A DNA stretch of 64,000 bases from Reticulitermes speratus. Taxonomy: Eukaryota > Arthropoda > Insecta > Blattodea > Rhinotermitidae. A model generated the notes under the pieces. The model did no database searches. It was given only the letters and a program-made list of their open reading frames with translations, and was not told where the DNA came from. Where the stretch lies: NCBI GenBank assembly GCA_021186555.1, contig JAJKFL010000008.1, forward strand, positions 16,733,936 through 16,797,935, written 5' to 3'. The position numbers were made by a program, and so were the translations under genes. Shown in pieces: positions 11,691 to 24,262 of the stretch (position 1 is its first letter; every line of letters begins with the position of its first letter).

Positions 11691-13949
11691 CTGTCAGTTT
11701 ATCAAGAAGAACACTGCTCCTTCGAATAATAATCACATCAAGCAGTCATTCTTTAATTTTTCACACCCATATTCACCAAACCCCGCGAAGAATCGCTTTC
11801 AAATCAAGTATTTCTGTAACGCTTAAGGTATTGATATCAGTTACTGTATCGCTGATGGGCAAGTGTTTTAATTCACGAAGTGATTTTCCCCCGATACTAT
11901 ATAATAGAAAATTGATCAATGCAATGTTTGTGCGCGAAATTATCGGATACGTAAGCAGAATAATTTATTTTAAGAAAACCGAGGTGTAGAACAGATGGTT
12001 TGCTACTTCTGCAGTATGATAAATGTGCGTAATTGAACCTCATTTTATTCGCTTAGAATATATTATATATATAATATATATTTGTCGTAATCCCAATAAC
12101 CAAATGACCTTCTGTCATATTAATACTCATTTAATTTGCAATCATGTTCACTTTAACACCTTCCTTCTTTTTAAATACAACACTAATCCAAAGGGTACCG
12201 ATCATTGATTTTTTTGTATTTTTAAATGTGTTTATGCCTGATTCCCAGTTTATTAATAGCCCTAAGCTCTAACGTTCTCTGTAATAACCTCTTGAACCTT
12301 CATATAAATCCGTGCATCCTACAGTGCCGACACAACAACGTATTAAAGCGAACAGGCTATATATATGTAACAGAAAGAGAGGAGGGAAATGCACATTCCA
12401 CCCGAAGGGATGATGTGAAGTGGCTGGTAATAAAATTTTGCGATCTAAAAATTGTGTTACGTTAATAGAGGGCGTTGACAAAGCAGTAGCAGCAGCTGAT
12501 GTCACACCTGTTGCGGAATGTCTCAATAAGAAGTGGAGCTGCAGTGTTTGACAGTTTGATGGGGTCGCTGATTGCCAATTAGTGCATTCGCGGTACGAAT
12601 GTCTAACGACTGATTATACAGTCCATGTTTGTTGTGTGTTACCACCTTGAATAAACAAATTCTATTGGTAACAATAATGTGTTGCTTTTAGAGTTTAATT
12701 AACCCTATTATTAAATGGTTATTGTATATTAAACTTTTAAAATTTCCTTTATATGTTTCAATTTCATTATATGTTCTCCAAATTACTAGGTTGATTGCGT
12801 TTCGGAGTTATTGAACTATGCATAGAACTAATGTACCAATGAGTTAGGAAATTTACACATGACTCTACGTAATTTGCTGTAATTGCTACCATTTGCCGCC
12901 GGTGAGTCAGAGTCCGAGATCTGGTGGTGGATATGCACACATCCACATGGGGCGCCTCATAGGTCGTTCCGTAAACCCATGTATATGTGAAATTTAACTG
13001 AAGTGGTTGTAACCTATAACTCTTAGTACAGTACACTTGGATTCACATTTCTCATGTACTCTAGATTCTTCAAAATAAAAAATTAAACGTGTTATGAGTG
13101 CCCAATTTAAATAGAAGCTAAATAATCTACAGTTTAGGGTGGCGTAATTTAAGGGGCCCCCAAAAAATGTGAAACCATAAAAAGGGGCAACAGCTGACTG
13201 CGTCTTGTGAGTAGGCCCTATACAATTTTTTTAAATATCTTATTATATAAAACCTCTGGCCATCTCTATAGTATCACAGGGTCTCGAAGCCTGTATCGGA
13301 TCCTACATGTTACACAAGCATAAGCTGTCCCAGAATTTCCAGGTAACGTGAAGGATCATTTAATTTCCGGCATAATTATAATGGACATGAAGATTTCACT
13401 TGAGTTACTTTAATGTCTCTAATTACGTATATTAATTTCAGTTGTAATTGTGTTCTGCTATCAATATTTCATTCCAATTATCTAACAATTGTATCTAAAT
13501 ATTATGTACTATCAATTATATATTTTTGATGCATGATAATTAATATTGTATTACGTTGATGTGGTAAGCTTTAGTGTTTTTAATGGATGCTGGGACATTA
13601 ATTTTAAACAATAATAAAAGTACTTCACAGCCTGGTAACCTAAGTATCTCTAATATTCATATCGTAAATTAAAAATCGATTGATGTAGCGCATATTTTTT
13701 CTGTGCCTGGTTATGTCGTTGACCAAGAATACATTCTCGTAATGAATAGCCGGTTGCAGTGGAATATGCTGTGCATGATGAATTGTATTTTGGGCGATCC
13801 ACATAACTCTACTTTCCATGAATGAAAATAACGACGCGTGCATAACACTTACAGCAGTTGGTTGAATTTTAATGAGAATATTTTGACATAGAGAGAAGTG
13901 TGAGTAGGGATGGTTTTTGAAATTTGCATATCGAAGGAGGTTTATTCAT
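11691..13949. other. Non-coding AT-rich DNA, nothing identified
   Basis: A short AT palindrome lies at about 12058-12084. Other open frames (12226-12465 plus, 12767-13036 minus, 13640-13843 minus) lack recognisable features. No complete repeat element was recognised. Confidence 0.5.
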
Positions 13950-14100
13950 CACTAAATATTGTTGGGATGGTAAAATAAAGGAGGATGAGATGGGCGGGGA
14001 ATATAGCACGCATTGGAACTACAGGAAAATCGTGCAAAATTGTATTAGGAAAACGTGAAGGAAAGAGAATGTTCAGGATCTGCCTCACAGGTACATAGAT
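13950..14100 (+). mobile_element. Decayed LINE 3'-region fragment (copy G)
   Basis: In one frame the DNA still reads RRMRWAGNIARIG followed by IVLGKREGKR (about 13978-14065). This matches the conserved pattern of the better copies, such as [11 protein letters not shown] at 23944. It stops soon afterwards. The downstream tail block is missing, so this is an internal fragment of the LINE end. Confidence 0.6.
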
Positions 14101-14225
14101 TATTACAAATAATGCGTAACGTCTCTAAAGAAATTTTTTTTCAGCCTTCGCACTAGTTTAAATTAAGCAAGTTCACTTGATCATAGTACACGTAATTGTA
14201 ATGTCATATTTATGGAGGTATAATT

Positions 14226-14266
14226 ATTGTCTACATGTTTCCATCTTAAATATCATCAGAAACAAT
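14226..14266 (-). ncRNA. Hammerhead-ribozyme-like motif (type I topology)
   Basis: On the minus strand the order is ATTGTT, one unpaired base, CTGATGA (complement of 14253-14259), a short helix II, GAAAC (complement of 14237-14241), ATGTA, GACAAT. The ends ATTGTT and GACAAT pair over 6 bp (one G-U) as helix I. Helix III is the palindrome ACATGT (14233-14238). The predicted cleavage triplet is GTA. Helix II is weak (about 3 bp). Small type I hammerheads with very short, palindromic helix III are known from Penelope-like retroelements. That origin is inferred, since no reverse transcriptase is visible nearby. Confidence 0.55.
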
Positions 14267-14301
14267 GTGTAATAATTCAACAAAAGAGGAACAAACCAAA
14301 A

Positions 14302-14310
14302 ATTATGACT

Positions 14311-14343
<33 letters not shown>

Positions 14344-14425
14344 GTCGTCGTCGTCTTTATCATTCATCATCATTATCAGTGGCGCTACAGCCCTAAATGG
14401 GCCTCGGCCTCTCCTAAGATTTTCC
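14302..14425 (-). mobile_element. 3' end of SINE family 3 with GAT/GAC-repeat tail
   Basis: On the minus strand the segment ends in GGCTGTAGCGCCACTGA followed by a long GAT/GAC triplet tail (plus-strand CAT and CGT repeats at 14310-14355). The same core (GGGCTGTAGAGCCACAGA) followed by a GAA/GAT tail closes the full-length element at 52605-52918. The sequence upstream of the core does not match that element's head, so this is a 3' fragment or a relative sharing only the 3' end. The Asp-rich and Ile-rich open frames over it are triplet-repeat artefacts. Confidence 0.65.
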
Positions 14426-14539
14426 TCCATCCATCTCTATCCTTATCTCTATCCTTAGCTTCTATCCTCCGATATCTAATAACCGCATTTCTCACGTCAT
14501 CATTCACAAAATGCTTTTATACTGGCAAAACGTAGATGA

Positions 14540-16244
14540 TAATACAAATATGTAATATTTATATTAAATGTCGTAAATGAGAATATTTGAAACGTGGTAC
14601 AGAATTGCCACTTAATACCTTGGGTTATTACATGTTTTGTTATATATCCTGTTTTACTCCTTTAAAAATGTATTGCGTAATATCCCGCGATGTTTGTTAT
14701 ATCATGCACTTGGTGTGAGCGGATGAGTGATTAAGTCACACTTTATTGACATTGTTGCCATCGTTGCTGTTCTCTGTAAGGTACGCGCCAAGGGCCATGT
14801 AACGCGTTTTATAATTGGGACAGTTTTCTTTGTGAGATAGACTCGTGAGACCGAAAAAACAGTTGAGCATCGAGGGTGTAATATAACACAGCACAAACAG
14901 ATGGCAGCACGCCAACAGATAAAGTTCACGCTTTGTTCTAAAAATAAGGAAAGGACAGATGAAAGCGGCCGTGGAGCAGCGCGCGAATAAATTCATTTTA
15001 AAGTTAAATGTGTTACGATGCTGTGTCATTTATTCCAACATGTAAACCTCTAACTTGTTACGGATTCGAAGAGTTTCAGTTATTGATTAACTTTATAATT
15101 CCTCTCCGGTTGTGACCTAATAGCTTGTAATGTGCAGATCTAATAAATTCCACATCCATCGCCAGTAATTTATTTTTATCTGATTTAGTGACCGCCCAAA
15201 CTTTCCTTACATATATAATGACATATATCATGCTAAATTTTTATAAACATTTATTTTAAGTTCTTTTTATGCGGTTTCTCATCCTTACCAAGCGCCAATT
15301 ATAATGACTCCGTCCGGCCTTCCGTCAGTACTCATGAAACAACCCGGGAAAAGCTGAACGAATTTTCATGAATTTTTATAGTGACGATATTCCGGTCGTG
15401 GTTGAAATCAGGTAACAACAACGGACACTTTGTATAAACACCTACGTGCGTTTCTTTTCGCTTCCAGAGAGTCGCTCTTTAAACATTTGTTGGAGCGAAG
15501 AATATTTGGAACACAAATAGTAGGAAAGTTTGGAACTCGTATTGAATGTCTATTACTCATTCTCGCCAAATCTCACATTTATCTAGATAATTAAACCAAA
15601 GAAGGGAACAAGCCAGTGTTGTTGCTGTGCAGATAAGTTTCCTAATTTGTACTAATGAAGGTTTGAATACCTGAGTTATTTCTGTCGCCGGTTGTATATG
15701 TTTTGATATCTTTAATGAAATACCATCCTCGCCTTCATATTACGTTGTACGGCACAGTACAAAGTAGTTGAAAGTATGGCATGTTGCAGTAAGTTCTTAT
15801 TGACGCCTTTTAAATTATTTGCTGCCCGATGTAATTCATTTTAGTATGGCTTGTAATCAGTCACCTGCAAACAAACAAAGTATATAGTTCGTACGTATCC
15901 AGCATAGGTACCTTCTTTGCAACGTATCATAAAATTAATCAGATAAATTTTTAAGTAAATGCAGCGAAATGTGAAAATATTTTCCTAACCCTTTCTCTGT
16001 GGCTCTGCAGTCAGTATTTTATAATCTCCATAAGAAGGTACACACTCGTGTCCGTTTCTTTGTACTAAGATAAATCACATGATATTACTTCTGGCACGTG
16101 TTGCGTCGGTAACGAACATTCCTCTAGCTCTTAACATATCCGACGCTAAACACAAGATATTTCGATTACAAGTGTCTGCCTCTCTGCTCTGAATTTAGTT
16201 GGTGTGAGAACGTCAGTGTGGACCGATGTATCTGGCTGTGTGGC
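14540..16244. other. Non-coding DNA, nothing identified
   Basis: No gene or repeat family recognised. The minus-strand frames 14702-14929 and 14736-15029 overlap each other and show no domain. Confidence 0.5.
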
Positions 16245-16480
16245 TGTGTGCAGGAACAAGTGGCGGCCGGCTCTTGTGCACACAGTAATGAACTTTCAGG
16301 TTCCATGAATTTCAGAGAGTTACGTTCTTGACTGACTGTAGACATACAGTCTTCTCAGGAAGTGTCCTGCTCCATGGATTTATTTACATAGTTATGTAGT
16401 TAGTTAGCTAGTTAGTCAGCCAGCCATACATTCAGTCAGTCAGACAGCCAGTCAGTTACTTAGTCTGGCTAGTTACCTTA
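16245..16480 (+). mobile_element. LINE 3' end with GTTA/CAGT-rich tail (copy J)
   Basis: CAGGAACAAGTGGCGGCCGG is followed by a CTTGTGCACACAGTAATGAA word and TTCAGGTTCCATGAATTTC. This parallels the intact-family order GGCGGGCACTTGTGAATGCGG then CTTCGGGTTCCATTAAATG. The 3' block (TCTCAGGAAGTGTCCTGCTC, CATGGATTTATTT) leads into a tail of TAGT, CAGT and CAGC units (16390-16460). The frame is lost. The repeat-rich tail is the feature shared with the copy at 23944. Confidence 0.7.
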
Positions 16481-18394
16481 GGGGTGCGCAAATCCCCGGG
16501 ACCAGTCGCCCGTGCGGCTAACTTTTGTACGGTGGCGCCTGATATTTTTGGTTCCTCAGTATGGAACTTGCTTCTTATTAGTCTGGCGCCTAGAATTTTG
16601 AAGTGGCTGCTAGAGTTTTATAAGATAATTCACCATTGAATAAGTTAATTAATTTAAATACAAAGCAGTATTTGAATTGTTAGTGAATGTGACCTTTCAA
16701 CCGGACATTGAATAAAACTGTAAACTGAAATGTTTCAGCTCATTTGGTTAGCTTTAGAACAGATATACATTGTGAACATTTGCTACAGTGTTCTGCTCAG
16801 GAAGCTCTTAAACCCCTTATTCATAACGCCTAACGATTTTTAATTTGAGCTGCTACGTTTTAAGCACACTGACACAACTAAACAGCCGACTTAACAACGT
16901 ACACAATTTAAATTCTGAGAAGTAAATTCTATATCTGTCATGTAAATGACGTTATGTTTTTCCTGAATTTATAGTGTACCTGAGGGAATTTCAAAACTGA
17001 AATTACACTTCGGTGTTCTGAGTCAGAACGGCTTTAAATATTCTCACTTCCAAGAGGAGTTTCACTTTTAGAGAAAGGTTTCGTGTGGTTTTGATGGTTT
17101 CCCTCGATGTGGGTTTTATCCAGAGCTGTAAAATGTTGCCGGCTTTGGAGACGCATAAAAATGAGTTTAGGGGAATATAGATATGCAACGGCGACCTAAC
17201 GTGAATTGTTCAGTGACTTTTTACGAGAGGAAATATTAATAGGCTCGCATTTCGATGTACTGCATAGTGTCCGTAGACATATATATATATATATATATAT
17301 ATATTTCAAAAGTTAATTATCCAATCAGCTCACAGGGAAGAAAATATGCCTATCTTGACACAGTGCAGTCGTCATTTCAATTGCGTAAAACCTGATATTA
17401 TAGGTATCCAGATTATATTTTTAGCGCCCAATTTATTTCGCAGCTTTATTATTTCGCTCTTCATCCGATTAGCGATCAGGCGTCATTGACCAATGTGTCC
17501 ACATATAGCCCTGTATATCATTTTTTCTCATTTGTTTTAATTGCAACACAGATATATTGTATTTTGTTTGACATACAAGCAGTTTACTTTTCGCATATCC
17601 ACACGTCTGAATAGCTGTCTTCCTTGATCAGTTTATGATCCCTCAGTTGCTAAAGATATTTACTGAGAATTATACCATCGGCTTCTTCTCTGAGCCAGAT
17701 TATTCCCATCAACACCCTTACGATTAATTTATTTAACATGCGTTTATAAACTGTCATTCCTATGCCGAAAATATGTTCGGCCGTATCTCGGAAGAGAAAG
17801 ACTTTATTTCGGGTCAAAACGACGGTCTTCCTCAATAACCCTGGTGTGTCTGTTTCCGTTACTGGCGGCCGCCTTTCTTACAGCCCTGTGGTAGGTTCTG
17901 TTACGACTAGCGATATAATCTACTGTGCCAAGTACTTTCGTGAGAATACTGTGATATTGCTCACAGAGGATCACCACACTAGCTTCTCTTTCTTCGCTAC
18001 CAACAGTTCACTTCCCTTTTACATTTACACATTCGATAAGGTTTTAAGCAACGAGGAACGAAAAACATACGAAGTAAGTTTCATGTAGCACTTAACGTAT
18101 TCATTGTTTGGTGTCGGGCTGCATATGAAATGTAATTTTGATGCCGTACTGTAGGTTGATGTAAAATAACTGGGAAAGTATTTAAAATTCTCATTGTGGT
18201 GACTGTGGTGATTACTGTTTATTGAAATATGACGACATGTAATATGGTATAAATTCCAAATATTTCGGGGAACCTACTGCCTCCATATTCGGTGTAACAG
18301 AAATATTCTGCCGTGTGGATAAAACAGTTTTTTCCTAAATTGTAAATATCAACCACAAAACAACGTGCCACGTCACAGAAGTCAGTTACGAAAA
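16481..18394. other. Non-coding DNA with an AT microsatellite
   Basis: A (TA)n run of about 26 bases lies at 17279-17304. The open frame 17762-18088 (plus, 108 codons) is the longest here, but I recognise no domain in it and there is no neighbouring exon to support it. Confidence 0.5.
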
Positions 18395-18710
18395 TCGACA
18401 GTGAAGCAGGCAGAACCTTTAACGTGGGTGGTGGAGATAAGAGATGCCTACAAACGTTTAGTTAGGAAACCTGAAGGTGACTGCTTGTTGTACTAAGGCA
18501 TAGATAAGGAATATAATATTAAAATGTATCTAAATGAGGAAGTATATTCTGACGACATGAACTGAACTTATTTGGCTCACAGTAACGTCTGTTGGCAGGT
18601 TGCTGTGAACAGATTAACGAACTTTTTGGTTCCATTAAATGTGGGCAACTTCGTAATTAGCTGGAAGACTTTAAGCTTCTCAAGAAAGGCGCTGATTTTG
18701 TAAACATAAT
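18395..18710 (+). mobile_element. Decayed LINE 3' end (copy H)
   Basis: Family blocks remain in order: GTTTAGTTAGGAAACCTGAA (18457), ATAATATTAAAATGTATCT (18510), TTTGGCTCACAGTAACG (18571), GTTCCATTAAATGTGGGCAA (18630) and TTCTCAAGAAAGGCGCTG (18676). Multiple indels and stops remove any reading frame. There is no repeat tail. Confidence 0.65.
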
Positions 18711-20938
18711 TAATTACACTTTGTAATGTTAAAGCTAGATGCATGTTGAAATGTTTTTGAAGGGATACAGTAACAAGAAACTTACCGACAGCCTGTGAAT
18801 ATCAACTTATTCGTAAACTTGTAGTTTAGAAATGACTCAACGTATGCATTCATAGAGCCTTTAAGCGAATTAGTCTGAAATAAAACCATTTTAAGACCAT
18901 TTCATCTTAATTATACGTGAAGTTCAGCTCTCCTTCACAGAACACACAGTCCCTCTCAATTAGAAAGGCCATTCGGTGAATAGTGTTGGCAGAAATAATC
19001 GCTATTTATTGCGATAATAACACGAAACGTAAGTACAGTGTGTGGCATTTATTAACATACTGCGGTTTGAACATGTATTTATCACATGGCTTTAAACGGC
19101 TGGACAATAAACACGTTCCTTTGAACTGAGTGTATCATTTTTAGGCGCGTTCGAAAAATTGCGAATAGCGACTATTAGATTCGGCATATCTGTCTCTCTG
19201 TCTGTCCGCATGGAACAACTCGGCTCCTACTGCACGGATTTTTATGAAATTTGATATTTTAGTATTTTTCGAAAATCCGTCGAGAAAGTTCAAGTTTGAT
19301 TAAAATATGACAAGAATAGCGGGTACTTTACATGAAGACCAATATACATTTATGATAATATTTCACTGAATTATTCTTAGATAGAGAAACATTTTAGCCA
19401 AATGTTGTAGAGAAAATCAAAATGCACATTTTATATTCCGTAACCTTTTTCCGAAAACCTTGCCGTTTATGAGATAATGTGGAAAATATGGTATAGCCAC
19501 ACAGGTCACAGGTGACAATATAATACGCAGCATGCGCTTTGCATGCTGGATAACTAAGGCTACAGATACACACTCAGAATATGTAATACTTCTTGCTTTT
19601 GTCGGCAACATTGGTTACGCGAACGCGCATAGATGTTACTATTATACGTACATTTCCTGTCTTTTACAATCTAAGCACTCAGTTTGTTAGTTCCATTTTT
19701 AGGCTGTCTGTCCTCTCTGCATGTCACTCAGTGTCGCGCATGTCAGTATTTGAACTACCTGACCGAACGTTACGAAAATTCCGTGAAATTGTGGTGTTGT
19801 AGGCCATCTGAACGGCCTACTTTTAATTTCCTGTATTCAGTAATAACAACATGGCGGATGTGCGAACTGATGAGGTGTTATCAACATTTGAAAGACTCAT
19901 TTTTGGATTCCTCTAATTGTGTAACATAGATTAATAGACCATCGACAAGTATACAGTTTTATGAGGGTAATATGTTCTAAAATATGTAGTATTAAATTTA
20001 TCTCAGTGGGGATTATTTATTTAGCTTTCGATATGACGGCGGTATCTGAGAAACCATCAGACGTAAGAGATGTGTCAGTTTTGGTACAGAGATGGGCCAT
20101 AAACATAACCATAGACAAATACATATATTAGTGTACAAACGTATACAAATACAACTCTCGTGATTTTTGTGATTATATCTGACAAATTTAAAGTAATTCA
20201 GCTGAGTACTTAAGAATTAAGTTTTTCACGAAAATCAAATAAAACTACAGTAATAATTGTAACAAATTTTTAGAATTAGGAATGTATGTCTAAGGAAAAC
20301 ATACTTAATGAGTCTGTTAGAAATTATTTATTTTCTTTTAATATTAACGCACCTGCAAATTTCTGTCATGGCTATATTTAACAGTGTTTTTATGGAATCC
20401 GTGAGCTCAATTCTGTCATAACACAAAGTTGAAGTTTCTGTGCAACAATTTAATTTCCACTGAACTGCTCTTATTCGGTATAGGCTTCCTTCTTATTTTT
20501 GTCATTCTATGTTCCATTTTCCACCAGTTCCCAGATGTGAGTGACTTTCCAAAGAACTACGGAAGAATGAAACTGCCAGAAAGTATATAAAAACTTTCCA
20601 CTTTTCCTTCACCTCCCGGCCATCTCTAACTTCACTGTTATGTTGTGGTTAAAAGGCAAAGCATGTTCGGTGACGATTTAGTTCGCGGCCAGCACTTTCT
20701 CACATTAACTCGAGTAAACACGGACACTGACTACGTGAAATAAAAACAGACTGCTCCCCCCCCCCCCCCCCCCCCCCGCCGTCAAGCTGACCGGATATGA
20801 AAGGCCGTGAATTGACAACTGAACACCCTCTGTGTGTACACTTTTACTTTATTATGTTCAAGCGAAACTACAGATCGAAGTTTGAAGTTCTAAATTGCAG
20901 TTTTCATGTACTTTAATAAATCTTAAAGGAAGTGAGAC
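18711..20938. other. Non-coding DNA with 22-C homopolymer
   Basis: A run of 22 C lies at 20756-20777. A tract around 19180-19330 with TCTGTCTCTCTGTCTGTCCG and CTACTGCACGGATTTTTATG resembles dispersed insect repeat DNA, but I cannot name its family. A small palindrome (GCATGCGCTTTGCATGC) sits near 19531. No gene was identified. Confidence 0.45.
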
Positions 20939-21236
20939 TCTTTTCCATATTATGTTGTGTATGGGGGGAGTATGGGTGCACACAGGGTTGTGGTTGAGAA
21001 ACCTGAGGGATAGAGACCACTTTGAAGACCTAGACGTAGATGAGATGATAATATTAAAATGCATCTTCAAAAAATAACATCTGAGAAGTGGACTGGATAG
21101 ATTTGGCTCAGGACAGAGACGTGGCAAGCTTTTATGAATGCGGTAATGAAATTTTATCTCCATAAAATGCGGGGAATTTCTTTAATAGATAAACGCCTAT
21201 CAGTTTTTCAAGGTTTCTGCTCCATGTAGGTAGTCA
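20939..21236 (+). mobile_element. LINE 3' end (copy A)
   Basis: The order matches copies B and C: a block ending in GAGAAACCTGAGGGATAGAG, GAAGACCTAGACGTAGATGA, ATAATATTAAAATGCATCTT, GACTGGATAGATTTGGCTCA with GGACAGAGACG, CTTTTATGAATGCGGTAATG, AAAATGCGGGGAATTTCTTT, then a 3' block ending CTGCTCCATGTAGGTAGTCA. This is the 3' terminus of a non-LTR retrotransposon, heavily 5'-truncated. The coding remnant has frameshifts. A minus-strand open frame over it (20858-21163) is a shadow. Confidence 0.75.
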
Positions 21237-22136
21237 GTAATAATGTTTCAAAATTTTCTCGTTTTAAAATCTTTGTGGAAAGTTTTAAGTTTGAAAAATG
21301 TTGATGTGTAAAGGAAGCACATAATAAAAGAAAATTATTTTCGAAGTTTTTAGTTTTATCACAGTCAAGAGATAAGAAAAGGGTTATTAAAGCGTCTGAA
21401 CTAAGACCGTATAATCCAGCCTTCGACAATGGGGTATCCCAGTTCGAGACTAAGAAGATTCATTTGGGACTTGCTATAATTCTAGAAAATTACTTGTGCT
21501 TTGAAATCTTTATTCTCCTGTCTCAGATATTTCACTCATTAACCCTATGAAGATTAAAATGAATCTACATTATATATGGCTCAATTTTTATCTCACAGAG
21601 AACACATTGTACTTCCATTAGAAAGACCAGTCGGTGATTGATGTGTAGAGATATAATGCGTGCTTATTATTTGTTACTTATGGGGTACATCTGTACACAC
21701 TTTGTAGGTAAAAGGCAAAGGTTTCGGTATGGAACGTGACGGTACAAATATTATTAACTACGAGTCTTCAGTGGTTTACTGGAAATGTCAAAATACGTGT
21801 CTTTGTATTCCCTTAATGTATTTTTGTAAAATTGAGTCTGTCCTTAGACATAAGTATGTTTTCCTGCTTTGTCTTTTTGCGCTAGATTTCTGCCGTACGA
21901 GTATGATACGTTGTTTAAATTAGTGTACATTACCTTGTAAGAAAAGACAGATATTTTATTTCTTTATATTAGTGTGTGTATGTACGTGTTTCAGATGGCA
22001 TTTGAAGAGGCTGTTTCGCCTCTGAAGCTGAACAAAACGTTTTAAACACGAGCATGTCCCGCAAGTTCGCTGTCGCTGTCACCTTTCTCACTTGCTACAA
22101 TAATATTCTTTCGTGCATTGTTCAATAAACTGTCTG
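21237..22136. other. Non-coding DNA, nothing identified
   Basis: AT-rich sequence between a LINE end and an inverted-repeat element. No gene, RNA or named repeat was seen. Confidence 0.5.
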
Positions 22137-22676
22137 ATAATAACCAACCAAACGCACAATATGTCAGTGTAAGTTTATATATAAAATTTAAAACGTATTA
22201 TTCCCAGGATGTTTCGCCGTTTATGTGTCATTAGGTAGAACATACATCAATTAGATATGTGTAAAACATGAAGTAAAAATAAGTTTACTTTATGTTTTAT
22301 ACGTATCTAGTTGATGTATGTTATCCCTGATCATGACGCATAGAGAGTCGAAACTTGCTCGAGATATTGAAACCGAATATTGTTGGAGCAGTTCGGTTCT
22401 CCCTCCCCACTCTTCTATATATAGTAGGCAGAAGAAAGGACCAGGTGTCCCGCGCCAGTTGGCGTTCAGTAAAGGAAAGGAGTAGACGAATGGTATTGTG
22501 CTGATATTTGTATTGTTATAATGGAGAAATAAAGTTAATCCTTTGAAGAGAACAGTCTCGTAATTTGGTGTATATCAAATTAAAAAGTAACCAGGAACGA
22601 TCGGTTACAATATTATGTTTTAAATTTTAAATATAAACTTACATTGATATCTTGTGCATTTGTTTGGTTATTATGA
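22137..22676. mobile_element. Long inverted-repeat element with nested inner palindrome
   Basis: The outer arms 22137-22201 and about 22612-22676 are inverted copies. The left has ATAATAACCAACCAAACGCA and GTAAGTTTATATATAAAATT. The right carries their near-exact complements. Nested inside, 22228-22280 and 22283-22335 form a second hairpin around the AACATACATCAATTAGATA word. The interior (22370-22600) has no coding signal. The inner right arm continues with CTGATCA and GTCGAAAC, which resembles a mutated hammerhead core. A non-autonomous DNA element or a head-to-head repeat pair would both fit. Confidence 0.75.
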
Positions 22677-23943
22677 GATACTTCCTCACTTGCTTTGGTG
22701 AGACATCCAGTTCAGATATGAACGAGGGCGCAGACTCTTTTAACTGAATTCTTTGTGGTTTTGCGTCAAGAACTTTCAAATGCGTAGCGCGATAATGTTA
22801 TATCTGGCCCTTTGGATTTCGTGGTTCTTGATGTAGAAGGTGACAGGAAATGCAATAAGTGCTACTTGAATGTGCGTGGCAATTTCGCGTTTCACCATTG
22901 TTTCTCAATGTGACAGTTATGAAGAACTACACTTCATGCGAGATTGAGTACCACCACATTCTGCGATCCCTGTTCGTGCGTGGTTTGACAATCATTTTAC
23001 TCGTCGGTGGATTGGGCGTTGAGGACCAACAGAATGGCCTATGTCCGATTGATCATATGCATAGTACGTGCTGTATATTAACGTATATATGCCAATATCG
23101 GTACGTACATACTCTATAGCCTACATATCTCTAAGTGGAATATAATGTTTTCTGAAAGAGGAGTAGCCGTTCCCCGCTATACAGTAGGGTTACAACACCG
23201 TATTGATTTTAACCCCCATGCCCCACATCCCACCCCACACTTTTCGGGAGCTTTATAACTACCAGAATGCTGCTCCTGCTGGGTGTACTTGCCCGCTCGA
23301 CTAAATACCACTTCCCCCTCCCCACTCATCCCTTTTCTATCCAGTGTTATGGTGAAATAATGTTCAATAGAGATATTTCTACCTATGACTCTCATTTGGC
23401 AATATATCTTAAGAAGAACGCGATACAAAAAGTCGAATCTTTTACTTATGACTCACTTCACGGAGTACAGTCTTCCTTTAAAGTATTATAGTCGACTTGT
23501 TAAAAAGAAATTATCGTTATTTATGGAACCCAGATGTTCAGTACCGTGTTCGCAAGAACCCGCTACTGGCCTCTACCCTGTGCCAGTTAAATTCATTTTA
23601 TACCTGTGCATATTATTCGTCAGTTCCATACTAATATGAGCATTATGTTGCCAACTGCGGTCACAGTTTCAAGCGGTGTCGTCGTTTCATGTTTCCCTGC
23701 TGAAGTATCATGTTCGTTGCCGTCACACCCGCAGACTCTGCTTTTCATGCTCCTTGACTTTGTCACACTAATAATATCTGCTGAAGAGCAAGTAGGCCTA
23801 CAATGACACTCATCATTGTGCTGCAGTCTCTGTCATGTTAGTGCCTCTCCCTCGGATTGAACTCTTCTCCTCTGCAAACATTTCTCAAACGCCATCAATC
23901 TGTGTTGTGCCCTAATGTCAGAAGACAATTTGATGACGTGTAG
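22677..23943. other. Non-coding DNA, nothing identified
   Basis: Several overlapping short open frames on both strands (22859-23119, 23177-23428, 23385-23639) have no recognisable domain. No repeat family was identified. Confidence 0.5.
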
Positions 23944-24262
23944 TCATATGGGCGGAGCATGTGGCACGTATGGGAGACAGGAGAGTTGCATATAGGGTTT
24001 TTGTGGGGAGACCTGAGGGGAAGAGCGACTTGGAAGACGTAGGCGTAGATGGGAGGATAATATTACATAGGGTCTTCAAGAAGTGGGATGAGGAGGAGTT
24101 GACTGGACTGATCTGGCTTAGGATAGAGACAGATGGTGAACGCTTGTGAATGCGGTAATGAATCTTCGAGTTTCATTAAATGCGAGGAATTTCTTAACGA
24201 GCTGAGGACCTGTTAGGTTCTCAGGAAGGATTCTGCTGCATGGAGTTAGTTATTTAGTTATT
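23944..24262 (+). mobile_element. LINE 3' end (copy B), best-preserved protein remnant
   Basis: An open stretch at 23961-24149 still reads [11 protein letters not shown], then a Leu-Glu-Asp-Val motif and [11 protein letters not shown]. In the fuller family this is the extreme C-terminus that follows the reverse transcriptase. After the stop comes the 3' block GAATCTTCGAGTTTCATTAA, ATGCGAGGAATTTCTTAACG, GGATTCTGCTGCATGGAGTT, ending in TTAG-type repeats. Copy B ends at the start of the inserted SINE, and its tail repeats resume at 24560-24595. This suggests the SINE landed in the tail. The clade of the LINE cannot be set from this tail alone. Confidence 0.8.

Noticed and set aside
14224-14430. 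Asp-rich minus-strand and Ile-rich plus-strand open frames
   Set aside because: Products of the CAT/CGT triplet tail of a SINE fragment.
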